Shown here piece after piece: positions 9,288-17,314 of a stretch of DNA of 64,000 nt. Origin of the DNA: Oceanobacillus damuensis (GTDB lineage Bacteria > Bacillota > Bacilli > Bacillales > Amphibacillaceae); NCBI RefSeq assembly GCF_001618145.1, contig NZ_LQNF01000026.1, forward strand, positions 1-64,000, written 5' to 3'. Position 1 is the stretch's first letter, and every line of letters begins with the position of its first letter. The notes beneath the pieces are model-generated. The model ran no database searches. It was not told the origin of the DNA and saw only the letters and a list, made by a program, of their open reading frames with translations. Made by a program: the position numbers and the translations under genes.

Positions 9288-10199
9288 TTAAAATGAACCT
9301 ATCAGCTGAAGCATCGCAGGTCCCAACAGGATGATGAATAACGTAGGAAAGATGAATAATACCAATGGAAACATCATTTTTATAGGAGCTTTCATTGCAG
9401 CTTCCTCTGCCTTTTGCCTTCTATATTCTCTTATATCTTCTGTCTGGACGCGTAAAACAGAGACCATGCCAATACCAAGCTTTTCTGCTTGCACAATATT
9501 ATAAATCAATGTTCTTAATTCTTCTGAGACGAGTCGTTCATTTATAGCATTCAATGCTTCTTTTCTTGTTTTTCCAAGACGCATTTCCTCAAGCGCAGCC
9601 TTAAATTCCTTGATCACTTCTCCATTTTTCTTGGAAACAACCTGACTTAACGCCGCATCAAATCCTAGTCCTGCCTCCAAACTTATTGTTAACAAATCAA
9701 GAATATCCGGCAACTCTTTCCCTGCAAGTTGGCTTCTTTTCTGAATTTTCTTTTTTAAGAATTGCTTCGGTAATAGTATTGCTGTACCTATGCCAAGTAA
9801 TAAAATCAGTAGGATATATGTTGTCTGTAGGCCGGCGAGAAGTCCAATCGCCAAACCAAGTAAAGGCACACCGACGAGTAATACTGTCTGCACCATTTTA
9901 AATCCCACCGGACTCAGGCCAAATGGCTGACCGGCCTGCAAAAGCAAATGCTCAAGCTTGGATGCTTTTTCTTTTCCCAATCTTTTTGTATATTTTCGTT
10001 TAAACGAAATCCAGAAAGGCTTAACAATCCGCTGGTGGAAAGAAAGCTCTTCTTCCATATCTGGATGATTCGATGGTTTATTATTAATGAAATAAGCCTG
10101 AATTCTCTTTTGGATATGCCCTTTTCTTTCAGCCCGTATTCCGACTACACCGTAAGTCAACAAGCTGATAAACATAAAAAAACTAACATATAAAGCCAT
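9288..10199 (-). CDS. tadC: Tad pilus platform protein TadC (type II secretion F family)
   Basis: This integral membrane protein of about 303 residues belongs to the GspF/TadC family. It has an N-terminal membrane segment (YVSFFMFISLLTYGVVG), two central hydrophobic segments and a C-terminal one (MMFPLVLFIFPTLFIILL), with the cytoplasmic F domain ILDLLTISLEAGLGFDAAL. With TadB it forms the inner-membrane platform for Flp pilus assembly. I place the start at ATG 10199, seven bases after GAGGTG, rather than at TTG 10202. It is the last gene of the Tad operon, four bases after tadB, and is followed by a terminator. Confidence 0.9.
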   Translation of the reverse strand: MALYVSFFMFISLLTYGVVGIRAERKGHIQKRIQAYFINNKPSNHPDMEEELSFHQRIVKPFWISFKRKYTKRLGKEKASKLEHLLLQAGQPFGLSPVGFKMVQTVLLVGVPLLGLAIGLLAGLQTTYILLILLLGIGTAILLPKQFLKKKIQKRSQLAGKELPDILDLLTISLEAGLGFDAALSQVVSKKNGEVIKEFKAALEEMRLGKTRKEALNAINERLVSEELRTLIYNIVQAEKLGIGMVSVLRVQTEDIREYRRQKAEEAAMKAPIKMMFPLVLFIFPTLFIILLGPAMLQLIGSF

Positions 10200-10203
10200 C
10201 AAA

Positions 10204-11139
10204 TCACACCTCGATTGTCGTAATTTTTCGTATCATCACAAAGCCGATAATGCCGCCTATGACCCCGGCAATCAGCATACCTATTCCAATTGGATCCGTA
10301 AAAAGTGTTCCAATATAACCCGGGTTCATTAAATAAATAATAAATCCAAGTCCAACCGGCAACAGACTAATAATCACGCCGGATAGACGTCCTTGTGCAG
10401 TAAGTGTCTTAATCTGATTTTGAATTTTAGTTCGTTCCCGGATGGTGTCAACAATCTTATTCAATAGGAAAGCCAAGTTACCGCCAACTTGCCTTTGGAT
10501 GATGATAGCCTCTACCATCAGCTCCAAATCTTCACTCGGTATTCTTTCCTTCCATTCCACCAGTGCATCCTCAAGGGAAGTGCCATATCGCATCTTTTTT
10601 AAAACAAGCTCGACTTCTTCCTTTATCGGTGAATAAGATTCCTCTGCGACCATCGTCAATGATTGCGGCAAGCTGAACCCTGCTCGTAAGGAACCGATCA
10701 TCGAAGTAACCATCCCTGGCAATCCCATATTAAATTTCTTTATCCGCTTTATTTCTTTTGATTTCAGCCATACAGGAAGAGTTTTAAAACCTATAATAAT
10801 ACCTAGTAATGCGAAAAGTAAATTGCCTGTTAATAAATGGAAGAGTCCGCCAGTGAATACTGCTGCCAGCCACTGAAAGGCAATGAATTCTTCTGGTTTG
10901 ACAGGAATTGCCGCAACACTCAGCTTTTGTTCGAGATTCTTTTTCTTCTTGCTCTGCTTTTTATTTTTCATTAAAAGCTGGGATAATTTATTATTCATTT
11001 CCTTGAGCACTTGTTTAATGGGTGTTTTTTTCTTTGTTACTTCCTCGTTATGTTCCTTTTGTGAATGCCTCATCTGACTAACGGCAATAAGAAAAGTGAA
11101 AATCGTTGCAAACATGGTGATCAATATAACGTACATCAT
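10204..11139 (-). CDS. tadB: Tad pilus platform protein TadB (type II secretion F family)
   Basis: This 311-residue membrane protein has an N-terminal anchor, a basic stretch (about 25-75, many Lys), a hydrophobic pair at about 87-125 and a cytoplasmic F domain with GLPGMVTSMIGSLRAGFSLPQSL. C-terminal membrane segments follow (VIISLLPVGLGFIIYLM and a Gly/Ile-rich one). It pairs with TadC. Its ATG overlaps the tadA stop as ATGA, so the two are translationally coupled. Confidence 0.9.
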   Translation of the reverse strand: MMYVILITMFATIFTFLIAVSQMRHSQKEHNEEVTKKKTPIKQVLKEMNNKLSQLLMKNKKQSKKKKNLEQKLSVAAIPVKPEEFIAFQWLAAVFTGGLFHLLTGNLLFALLGIIIGFKTLPVWLKSKEIKRIKKFNMGLPGMVTSMIGSLRAGFSLPQSLTMVAEESYSPIKEEVELVLKKMRYGTSLEDALVEWKERIPSEDLELMVEAIIIQRQVGGNLAFLLNKIVDTIRERTKIQNQIKTLTAQGRLSGVIISLLPVGLGFIIYLMNPGYIGTLFTDPIGIGMLIAGVIGGIIGFVMIRKITTIEV

Positions 11140-12551
11140 ACTATTTCCACCTTTTCCGTAAAGATCGAGGAAGGAAGATGAATCCCTTCGTTTTCCATTC
11201 GCTCATAAAATTTCGGCCGGATTCCTGTTGGTACAAGCTTGCCGATGATTTTTCCATTGTGATCAAGACCGGATTGCTTGAATTTGAAGATGTCCTGGAG
11301 CACGATAATATCTCCTTCAAGTCCTTGCACTTCCGTAATATTCGTTATCCGACGAGTGCCATCCTTCAGTCTTGACTGCTGGATAATCAAGTCCAATGCC
11401 CCTGCAATCTGTTCACGGATTGCTTTTACAGGCAATTCCATCCCAGCCATCAGGACCATCGTTTCAAGTCGGGCTACCATATCTCTTGGGCTGTTCGAGT
11501 GTCCGGTTGCAAGTGATCCATCGTGTCCGGTATTCATTGCCTGCAGCATGTCCAATGCTTCTCCGCCACGAACCTCCCCTATTACAATCCGGTCTGGTCG
11601 CATACGAAGCGAGTTTCTCACGAGATCACGAATCGAAATCGATCCTTTTCCTTCGATATTGGGAGGTCTTGTTTCGAGCGAAACGACGTGCTCCTGTCCG
11701 AGCTGAAGTTCAGCTGCATCCTCAATCGTCACGATTCGGTCTTTATTGGAAATAAATGAGGAAAGCACATTCAATGTGGTCGTTTTACCAGAACCCGTTC
11801 CCCCACTTACAAAAATATTCAATTTCGCTTCCACACTTGCTTTAATGAAATCGGCCATCTCTTCTGTCAGCGTACCGAAACGGACCAAGTCATGGATGGT
11901 GAAAGGATCTTTGGAAAATTTCCGGATGGTAATTGTCGGTCCATTTAATGCCAGTGGAGGTATGATTGCATTCACCCGTGATCCATCCATTAACCGGGCA
12001 TCCACCATTGGACTGCTCTCATCGATTCTTCTGCCAAGCGGAGCTACAATTTTTTCCAGTACTGCCATTACATGATCATTGTCACGAAACTGTATAGCTG
12101 TAAGGGAAAGTTTCCCGTTACGCTCCGCATATACCTGCTTCGGTCCATTGACCATTACCTCTGACACATCATCATCCAGTAGCAGTGGATTGATAGGTCC
12201 ATAACCTGTAAGATCGTTTTTAATTTCTTCTTTAAGAATTTTCCAATCCTTGACATCCTTGATGCCTTCATTGTCGTTTAGAATTTCAGTAATGATGGAA
12301 TCGAGATCGGCAACGATTTCTCCTACTTCCTCATCATTACGTTCTTTTACGATATACTTGAATATGAGATTTTTTAATTCTGTAAAGTCCTCGGAAGGTT
12401 CTTGTGGGTAGAATAGCTCGGTTACAGGAGAAGAAACCTCTGCCGATATGATTTCTTCTTTTTGACTTATTTCCTCTTTTGGAGTACTGTCAGTTGTTTG
12501 TTCCTTCATGTTTTCCTGACTTTTTGACTGAATTCTGGCTAGTAAACTCAT
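11136..12551 (-). CDS. tadA: Tad pilus assembly ATPase TadA/CpaF
   Basis: This 471-residue cytoplasmic secretion ATPase of the VirB11/CpaF family powers Flp pilus extrusion. It shows Walker A (SGGTGSGKTT), the Asp box region, Walker B with RIVIGEVRG and the His box TGHDGSLATGHSN. The N-terminal roughly 75 residues are acidic and low in complexity. GGAGG lies upstream of the start. It sits between cpaE and tadB as in other tad loci. Confidence 0.95.
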   Translation of the reverse strand: MSLLARIQSKSQENMKEQTTDSTPKEEISQKEEIISAEVSSPVTELFYPQEPSEDFTELKNLIFKYIVKERNDEEVGEIVADLDSIITEILNDNEGIKDVKDWKILKEEIKNDLTGYGPINPLLLDDDVSEVMVNGPKQVYAERNGKLSLTAIQFRDNDHVMAVLEKIVAPLGRRIDESSPMVDARLMDGSRVNAIIPPLALNGPTITIRKFSKDPFTIHDLVRFGTLTEEMADFIKASVEAKLNIFVSGGTGSGKTTTLNVLSSFISNKDRIVTIEDAAELQLGQEHVVSLETRPPNIEGKGSISIRDLVRNSLRMRPDRIVIGEVRGGEALDMLQAMNTGHDGSLATGHSNSPRDMVARLETMVLMAGMELPVKAIREQIAGALDLIIQQSRLKDGTRRITNITEVQGLEGDIIVLQDIFKFKQSGLDHNGKIIGKLVPTGIRPKFYERMENEGIHLPSSIFTEKVEIV

Positions 12552-12554
12552 TCC

Positions 12555-13358
12555 TTATCCTCCTTGGCCTGTTTCCTTTAATCGTAAGCTTTGAAAAAAA
12601 CCTGTTTTGTCTTTTGGTTTTGTCTTTTTATTTAAATTAAGGAATTGGGAAGCAGCTTTTTTTAGTTCCTTGGAGAATGCTGCTTTCGGATGGGTTGTTA
12701 CAAAAGGCTGTCCCACGTCCAGTGAATGATCGATTTGCTTATCTGTAAAAGGCAAATAGATCGCTTTTTCCATGCTTGTCAGTTCTGGTATTTCTTTTTG
12801 GCTAATCATCGTTTGTGCTGTGAATTTATTGATTAATATATGGGTTTTATCTTTCAACCCCAGTAACTCAAGGGTTTCAATCATCAGCTTGGAATTTTTT
12901 AGTGCCGCCATTCCTGGTGTGCTGACTACTAAAATTAAATCTGCTGTTTCCATCAGTTGGATATTTAAATCATTTAACCCTGCTTGTGTTTCTATTAATA
13001 AAAATTGCGTTTCTTCCTGCAGTTTTTCACTGATCGAAATAAGAAAATCCGTAGTAATCAATTCGGCATACTCCGGTCGGTCCGGAGCTGGTAATACGTT
13101 CACACCTGATTCATGATTCATTGTATAGAAAAGAATATTCTCTATATCCTTACGTTCCGCCGCATCTTTCAGAGTACGCGTTGGGTGAAGATCAAACGCC
13201 ATGGCAATATCTCCAAATTGAAGGTCTGCATCAAGGACACGAACGTTTAAATTTTCCTTTGCCAAAAGTGCTGCAAGATTGACTGTTATCGTTGTTCTGC
13301 CAACTCCACCTACAGCACTGCAAACTAAAATTCGTTTGATGTCATGTGTCTCTGTCAT
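12555..13358 (-). CDS. MinD-like ATPase CpaE/TadZ of the Tad system
   Basis: This 267-residue P-loop ATPase of the ParA/MinD superfamily probably positions the pilus machinery at the membrane or pole. The deviant Walker A is at the very N terminus as GGVGRTT, with Arg where many relatives have Lys, followed by VLDADLQFGDIAMAFDL typical of CpaE. It begins directly with the ATPase domain. The atypical N-terminal receiver domain found in many CpaE/TadZ proteins is absent. GGAGGG precedes the ATG. It is four bases from tadA. Confidence 0.88.
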   Translation of the reverse strand: MTETHDIKRILVCSAVGGVGRTTITVNLAALLAKENLNVRVLDADLQFGDIAMAFDLHPTRTLKDAAERKDIENILFYTMNHESGVNVLPAPDRPEYAELITTDFLISISEKLQEETQFLLIETQAGLNDLNIQLMETADLILVVSTPGMAALKNSKLMIETLELLGLKDKTHILINKFTAQTMISQKEIPELTSMEKAIYLPFTDKQIDHSLDVGQPFVTTHPKAAFSKELKKAASQFLNLNKKTKPKDKTGFFQSLRLKETGQGG

Positions 13359-13376
13359 ACTAATCCCTCCGTATTT

Positions 13377-14315
13377 CTACTCCTGTTCGCCTTTTATAAT
13401 TCGGCTGCTGATCCAGCCTTTTTGTTCATCCGTTGTCTCTATCTCTAGCCAGATACGGCCATCCTCATCCGTTTCCTGGTTACCCAAAAGAGAAAGTGTC
13501 GTTTCTTCCTTCACAATTTCTATTGGGTCAGCCTTAAGGCTCGGAGACTTTCGGATAACGGATTCAACTGGAAGCGTCACAACTTTACCATTCGTTGGCG
13601 AAGCTTTTTCTTCCGTTTCTATTTCTTCTATTTCTTCTGCTTCTTCTATTCCTTCATTTAAATCCGATTTGCTGTAGAGAGCCAGATGCAGTTCACCATG
13701 AGCTCTTGCGTTAATCAGCTTTACCGTATCCTCCTGGTTCAATTCCAGAGTGACAGATTGATACAAAACTGGTTCCGCACCTTCAGCTTTTTTCTCGGTC
13801 ATCCGCTCACCAACAGCAAGCACATGGACTTTTTCCAGGATCATTTCCGTTTCCAGATTTTCACCAGAGGTCAAAACGACATCCACGAAGTCCTCTGGCT
13901 GAATAAGGTTTGAAATACCTGTCACATAAGTTACTTCAGTAGAAACCGCTCTGTACCCCTCATTAATCTTGCGGGATATCACTTCTGCTTCTTCTTCTTT
14001 TTTCTGCATCCGATGATTCATCAGAATTTCACCCTGTTTGATATCAGTTATTGTGTACTGATGAAGTACGTTGTTGATATCTTTCACCATTTCCGGGTGT
14101 ATTTGTTCCAGCGGTATTTCTTTTACCGTAATCTGTTCCTGTAAAATCTGCTGATCCTTTGGTATATCTGCAGCGGCTATAACAACTTCCGCCATTTCTA
14201 TCTCTGGACCCGTTGCGCTCGTTTCCGTCGCCTGATTATTGATAAACATAAAAAATAAGAATGTTGTTATGACCCCTGATAGGATGGCCAGAAGGAGTAC
14301 CTTTTTTGGTTTCAT
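13377..14315 (-). CDS. cpaB: CpaB/RcpC-type Tad assembly protein with SAF domain and C-terminal SH3-like tail
   Basis: This 312-residue protein has an N-terminal membrane anchor (VLLLAILSGVITTFLFFMF), a SAF domain (about 45-110, VVIAAADIPKDQQI) and an RcpC/CpaB domain to about 215. An acidic linker (about 222-240, Glu-rich) leads to a C-terminal segment (about 247-312) that resembles a bacterial SH3 domain: VIRKSPSLKADPI, then WLEIETTDEQKGWISSRII. CpaB proteins in Gram-negatives act with the outer-membrane secretin. In a monoderm the SH3-like tail could bind the cell wall instead, which is inference. Confidence 0.85.
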   Translation of the reverse strand: MKPKKVLLLAILSGVITTFLFFMFINNQATETSATGPEIEMAEVVIAAADIPKDQQILQEQITVKEIPLEQIHPEMVKDINNVLHQYTITDIKQGEILMNHRMQKKEEEAEVISRKINEGYRAVSTEVTYVTGISNLIQPEDFVDVVLTSGENLETEMILEKVHVLAVGERMTEKKAEGAEPVLYQSVTLELNQEDTVKLINARAHGELHLALYSKSDLNEGIEEAEEIEEIETEEKASPTNGKVVTLPVESVIRKSPSLKADPIEIVKEETTLSLLGNQETDEDGRIWLEIETTDEQKGWISSRIIKGEQE

Positions 14316-14324
14316 CTAAAACAC

Positions 14325-15245
14325 CTACTCTACTAATTTAATTGCATATGCACCACGGTCTGAAGGACTGTTTTCACCTGTAATTCCTGTTCCAGTGCGT
14401 TTTATAAATATACCTTTAACTGAGTCATCATTATTACTCATTGGCTGGTTTATATAAAAGTAAGCAAACCCTGTAATTTCGACACTTTTCATTTGATTTG
14501 TAGTCTTCTCATGTGGCTTATAGACAACAACGAGCATCACTCTTGTACAATCTCTGCCCTCATAGTCACCATCTGGATATGGGCAGTTGGAAATTCGGTA
14601 GTTTATTCCGTCCCTTGTTGGGCCAGCTATATTCCCTGTTTGTGTATTTACAATGTCTCCAACTTTTAAAGGTTCATCGAAACCATTAATCAGCGTTTCC
14701 CCATAGGTTTTTGCTCCTGGTCCATCCAATGCAAGAACACCGAAGTTCCCGATCACGGAATCACCATCATCCACCTTCAATTCATAGATTTGTCCAAATA
14801 CAAGATTTACAGATTCATCGATGCCAAGGGGGACAGCACCTTTCGCTTCTCCCATCGGATTTAGGCCCGCCTTTGCATCTGCCTTGATTGGTACAGTGTC
14901 GATGCCAAATAAAGTGGCAAAGAAAAGCGGCACATCTTTTGCAAGTTCTACATGCAGTTGACTGTCTGTTTCAATATTCACCTGTGACAGACTGTCCGTT
15001 TCATCATGTGATTCCAGTATTTTACTAACTACTTCATTTACATTAGCTTCTGAATTTACAATTTCCTGTGCACCTGACAATGCTGCTGCATTTGCCGTTT
15101 TCTGAAGGTGGCTTTTTGATACATATATATTGCCGCCATCAATCACAAGACCGACCATGGAAATGATCGCCCCCATTGCAAGTGCGATAAGAATAATAGC
15201 ATTTCCATCTTCGTTTTTCTTTAATTTTTTATAAAAAGAATTCAT
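14325..15245 (-). CDS. tadG: TadG-like pilus-assembly protein
   Basis: This 306-residue protein has the Tad N-terminal signature: a short basic start, DGNAIILIALAMGAIISMVGLVIDGGNIYV as a membrane anchor (about 14-43), then LQKTANAAALSGAQ. The remainder is extracytoplasmic with several Cys. Members are pseudopilin-like or anchoring subunits of Flp pili. Gene order between tadE and cpaB supports the call. AGGTG precedes the ATG. Confidence 0.85.
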   Translation of the reverse strand: MNSFYKKLKKNEDGNAIILIALAMGAIISMVGLVIDGGNIYVSKSHLQKTANAAALSGAQEIVNSEANVNEVVSKILESHDETDSLSQVNIETDSQLHVELAKDVPLFFATLFGIDTVPIKADAKAGLNPMGEAKGAVPLGIDESVNLVFGQIYELKVDDGDSVIGNFGVLALDGPGAKTYGETLINGFDEPLKVGDIVNTQTGNIAGPTRDGINYRISNCPYPDGDYEGRDCTRVMLVVVYKPHEKTTNQMKSVEITGFAYFYINQPMSNNDDSVKGIFIKRTGTGITGENSPSDRGAYAIKLVE

Positions 15246-15254
15246 CTGTTCACC

Positions 15255-15629
15255 TCATTCAACCCGGATGGTAGAATCTGTTCGTAAGGTATATGGAATG
15301 GCAGCCTCTCCAAGTACGTTCATAAATTCCTCTGGATAACTTAATGTGACAGTTATATAGTCGCCGGCCTTACGTGTACTATCCTCAGGAGTTATCGTTA
15401 CTTGCAGCTTCGATTCCTCTCCATGAAACTGATTCATCGCATAAATCCGGATTTCCTCATCACTTTGACCCAAACCACCAATTCTGACCGATTCCTGAGC
15501 AACCATTTCAAGGTGCAAATGTGTATACAGTATCCTTCCAAAATCGAATATTAGTACCAATAACATTAATAAAATTGGTAGAATCAAAGCGAATTCTACC
15601 AATGATTGACCGTCTTGCTTCCTGATCAT
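15255..15629 (-). CDS. tadE: TadE-like pseudopilin
   Basis: This 124-residue protein begins with the TadE signature DGQSLVEFALILPILLML (about 5-22), a prepilin-peptidase-type cleavage context (Gly before hydrophobic stretch, Glu at about +5), followed by FDFGRILYTHLHLEMVAQESVR. It is a minor pilin of the Tad system, probably matured by the peptidase encoded just upstream, whose stop it overlaps by four bases. Confidence 0.88.
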   Translation of the reverse strand: MIRKQDGQSLVEFALILPILLMLLVLIFDFGRILYTHLHLEMVAQESVRIGGLGQSDEEIRIYAMNQFHGEESKLQVTITPEDSTRKAGDYITVTLSYPEEFMNVLGEAAIPYTLRTDSTIRVE

Positions 15630-16132
15630 AGGAAGCTCCCGCCTTGTAAGAACAATCCGAGAAATGCTCCTCCAACAATGGCTACACCGTATGGATAGGT
15701 TGCAGTCAATGCCCCTTTTGTTATGACTCCTTGAACCTTATTTCCACCTTTGAGGCTTGAAAAATAGTAAGCAAGAGATTTAAACATGTTACCGCGGAAT
15801 AAAATGATTAAAACGGCCATCAGGCCACCTATAATTGCTATATATAAAAATGACTGGAAGACAAATGCTCCACCCTTCATCGCACCAATCAACGCAAGCA
15901 GCTTCACATCTCCTGCTCCCATACCGCCCATAAAATAAGGAATAAGCAATAATCCAAAACCTATCAAAAAACCAATGAAAGAATGGCTAAGTGCTTCCAA
16001 GCCGCCTGTTGTAAACTGGTAGATAAACGTAATTAATAATGCGGGATAAATCACTTTGTTGTAGATCATTCTATTTTTAATATCCGTAATTAAGCAAATT
16101 AGTAATATTATAATAAGGAAGATATTAATCAT
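15626..16132 (-). CDS. Prepilin peptidase CpaA/TadV (A24 family)
   Basis: This membrane aspartyl protease of about 168 residues cleaves Flp and TadE-like prepilins. The two catalytic Asp regions are LITDIKNRMI near the N terminus and the GxGD motif in GMGAGDVKLLALIGA. About six hydrophobic segments are present. I favour the start at 16132, because AAAGG abuts an earlier in-frame ATG (16141) with no spacing but lies nine bases from this one. Confidence 0.9.
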   Translation of the reverse strand: MINIFLIIILLICLITDIKNRMIYNKVIYPALLITFIYQFTTGGLEALSHSFIGFLIGFGLLLIPYFMGGMGAGDVKLLALIGAMKGGAFVFQSFLYIAIIGGLMAVLIILFRGNMFKSLAYYFSSLKGGNKVQGVITKGALTATYPYGVAIVGGAFLGLFLQGGSFL

Positions 16133-16208
16133 CTGGTCCATCCTTTCATTCGTTGTTTGATATTTTGTAAAAGGACCCTATTAAATAGGGTCCTAACTTC
16201 TTTAACTG

Positions 16209-16400
16209 TTACACTGTAGGTTCAGTTGTATTGGCACCAGGTAATTCTTTGCGTAAATTCTCAAATAATCCTTTGAGATCGCCGCCTAAAAATCCTAATA
16301 CTCCAATAATCGCTACAGCTATCAATCCCAAAATCAACCCGTACTCAGTCATTCCTTGACCTTTTTCTTCTATAAATAATCCTTTGATTTTGTTTAACAT
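16209..16400 (-). CDS. flp: Flp-family type IVb pilin (second copy)
   Basis: This 63-residue pilin precursor has a leader ending in KGQG, then MTEYGLILGLIAVAIIGVLGF with Glu and Tyr at +3/+4, the Flp signature. It differs from the upstream copy mainly at the C-terminal tail (GANTTEPTV) and a few residues before it. A good SD (AAAAGGAGAG) lies upstream. The 108 bases between the two pilin genes are AT-rich without another gene. Confidence 0.93.
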   Translation of the reverse strand: MLNKIKGLFIEEKGQGMTEYGLILGLIAVAIIGVLGFLGGDLKGLFENLRKELPGANTTEPTV

Positions 16401-16510
16401 TAAAATCTCTCCTTTTAAATTGATTTAAACGGTAGTCTATTAACTAATAAATATTAAGTCTTGTTAAAAGATTAGTAGCTTTATCCATGTTAAATTTAAG
16501 TAGCTGGTTG

Positions 16511-16693
16511 TTAATTTACTGTTCCAGCACCAGGTAATTCAGTACGTAAATTTTCAAATAGTGCTTTGAGATCGCCGCCTAAAAATCCCAATACTCCAAT
16601 AATTGCCACAGCTATCAATCCTAAAATCAACCCATACTCAGTCATCCCTTGGCCTTTTTCTTCTATAAATAATCCTTTGATTTTGTTTAACAT
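16511..16693 (-). CDS. flp: Flp-family type IVb pilin (first copy)
   Basis: This 60-residue pilin precursor is identical to the other copy over its first 42 residues and diverges only in the tail (ALFENLRTELPGAGTVN). Cleavage is expected after KGQG. The tandem duplication is common in tad loci, and the tail would lie on the filament surface. It is separated by 46 bases from the DUF192 gene and probably cotranscribed with it. Confidence 0.93.
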   Translation of the reverse strand: MLNKIKGLFIEEKGQGMTEYGLILGLIAVAIIGVLGFLGGDLKALFENLRTELPGAGTVN

Positions 16694-16739
16694 TCAAAAT
16701 CTCTCCTTTTAATATATATTATTTTTTAATTTGACTTTG

Positions 16740-17102
16740 TTATAAAACCTGGTCAGCTAAGTCTACCTTTTGTCCAACTACGGTAGAGGTGTTTCGAATC
16801 GTACCGGCTGGAAGCTCAATGACTGATTTTACGTTCATAAATTTCTTACCTATTTTTCCCGGCTCCAGGTATTCCTCGATCCCCACGATCTCTTTTTCTT
16901 TATTAAGATAGATAATATCAATACTGTATTTCATAAAAAACGTATGAATCGCTGTACAAGGAGATATATGAAGGGCTTCGTTTTCCGGCATGCTCTCCGT
17001 GAGCATCAATCCTTTAAACCGAGACCAGAATGTATAGGCTCCTTTTACACGTTCAGCAATCGCTTCATCTGTATCTATATTTACCAGTTTGATTTTCAGC
17101 AC
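16740..17102 (-). CDS. DUF192 family protein at the head of the Tad operon
   Basis: This protein has the DUF192 signature: GAYTFWSRFKGLML, then CTAIHTFFMKYSIDIIYLNKEKEIV and VIELPAGT. The biochemical role of DUF192 is unknown; members recur in tad loci. The start is uncertain. The open frame extends to ATG 17207, but that segment holds what looks like promoter DNA conserved with the KaiC-like operon and lacks a ribosome site. I therefore list GTG 17102, where the family homology begins, although AGGAGG abuts it more closely than usual. Confidence 0.75.
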   Translation of the reverse strand: MLKIKLVNIDTDEAIAERVKGAYTFWSRFKGLMLTESMPENEALHISPCTAIHTFFMKYSIDIIYLNKEKEIVGIEEYLEPGKIGKKFMNVKSVIELPAGTIRNTSTVVGQKVDLADQVL

Positions 17103-17154
17103 CTCCTGCTCATTTTTGAATTTGGTGTAACTTGTTGACCAACTTACAATCCCT

Positions 17155-17201
17155 ATTATGCATTGCTGGAGCAATAAAAAATATCCCCCACCGTTCCTGT
17201 T
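17155..17201 (-). promoter_or_regulatory. Proposed Tad operon promoter with shared 21-bp element
   Basis: On the - strand a -10-like CATAAT (17155-17160) lies exactly 20 bp downstream of an element at 17181-17201 that reads, on the + strand, ATATCCCCyACCrTTCCTrT plus T. The same element with three transitions, at the same distance from a -10-like TAAGAT, occurs upstream of the KaiC-like gene (21193-21239). The -35 position is poor, which suits an activator-dependent promoter. Basis: seen in sequence; function inferred. Confidence 0.5.
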
Positions 17202-17220
17202 ATTCATTGGCAGTTTTTAA

Positions 17221-17236
17221 TAGGAATGCATTCCTA
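17221..17236. promoter_or_regulatory. Perfect palindrome TAGGAATGCATTCCTA upstream of the Tad operon
   Basis: This 16-bp perfect dyad lies 20 bp upstream of the shared promoter element. Further half-sites TTCCTA (17236-17242 region) and TAGGAAC (17271-17277 region) flank it. The same arms recur at 415-430. It is probably an operator; the binding protein is unknown. Confidence 0.5.
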
Positions 17237-17287
17237 TTCCTACCGTTTAGTAATCGTTTGATAGGAACAACTGAAAATGAGAGTATA

Positions 17288-17314
17288 AGAAAAACCCCTC
17301 ATTCCTGAGAGGTT
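17288..17314 (-). terminator. Terminator of the KaiC/LuxR operon
   Basis: Read on the - strand, AACCTCTC-AGGAAT-GAGGGGTT is followed by TTTCTTA. It overlaps the stop codon of the LuxR gene, so the Tad operon downstream needs its own promoter. Confidence 0.7.
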
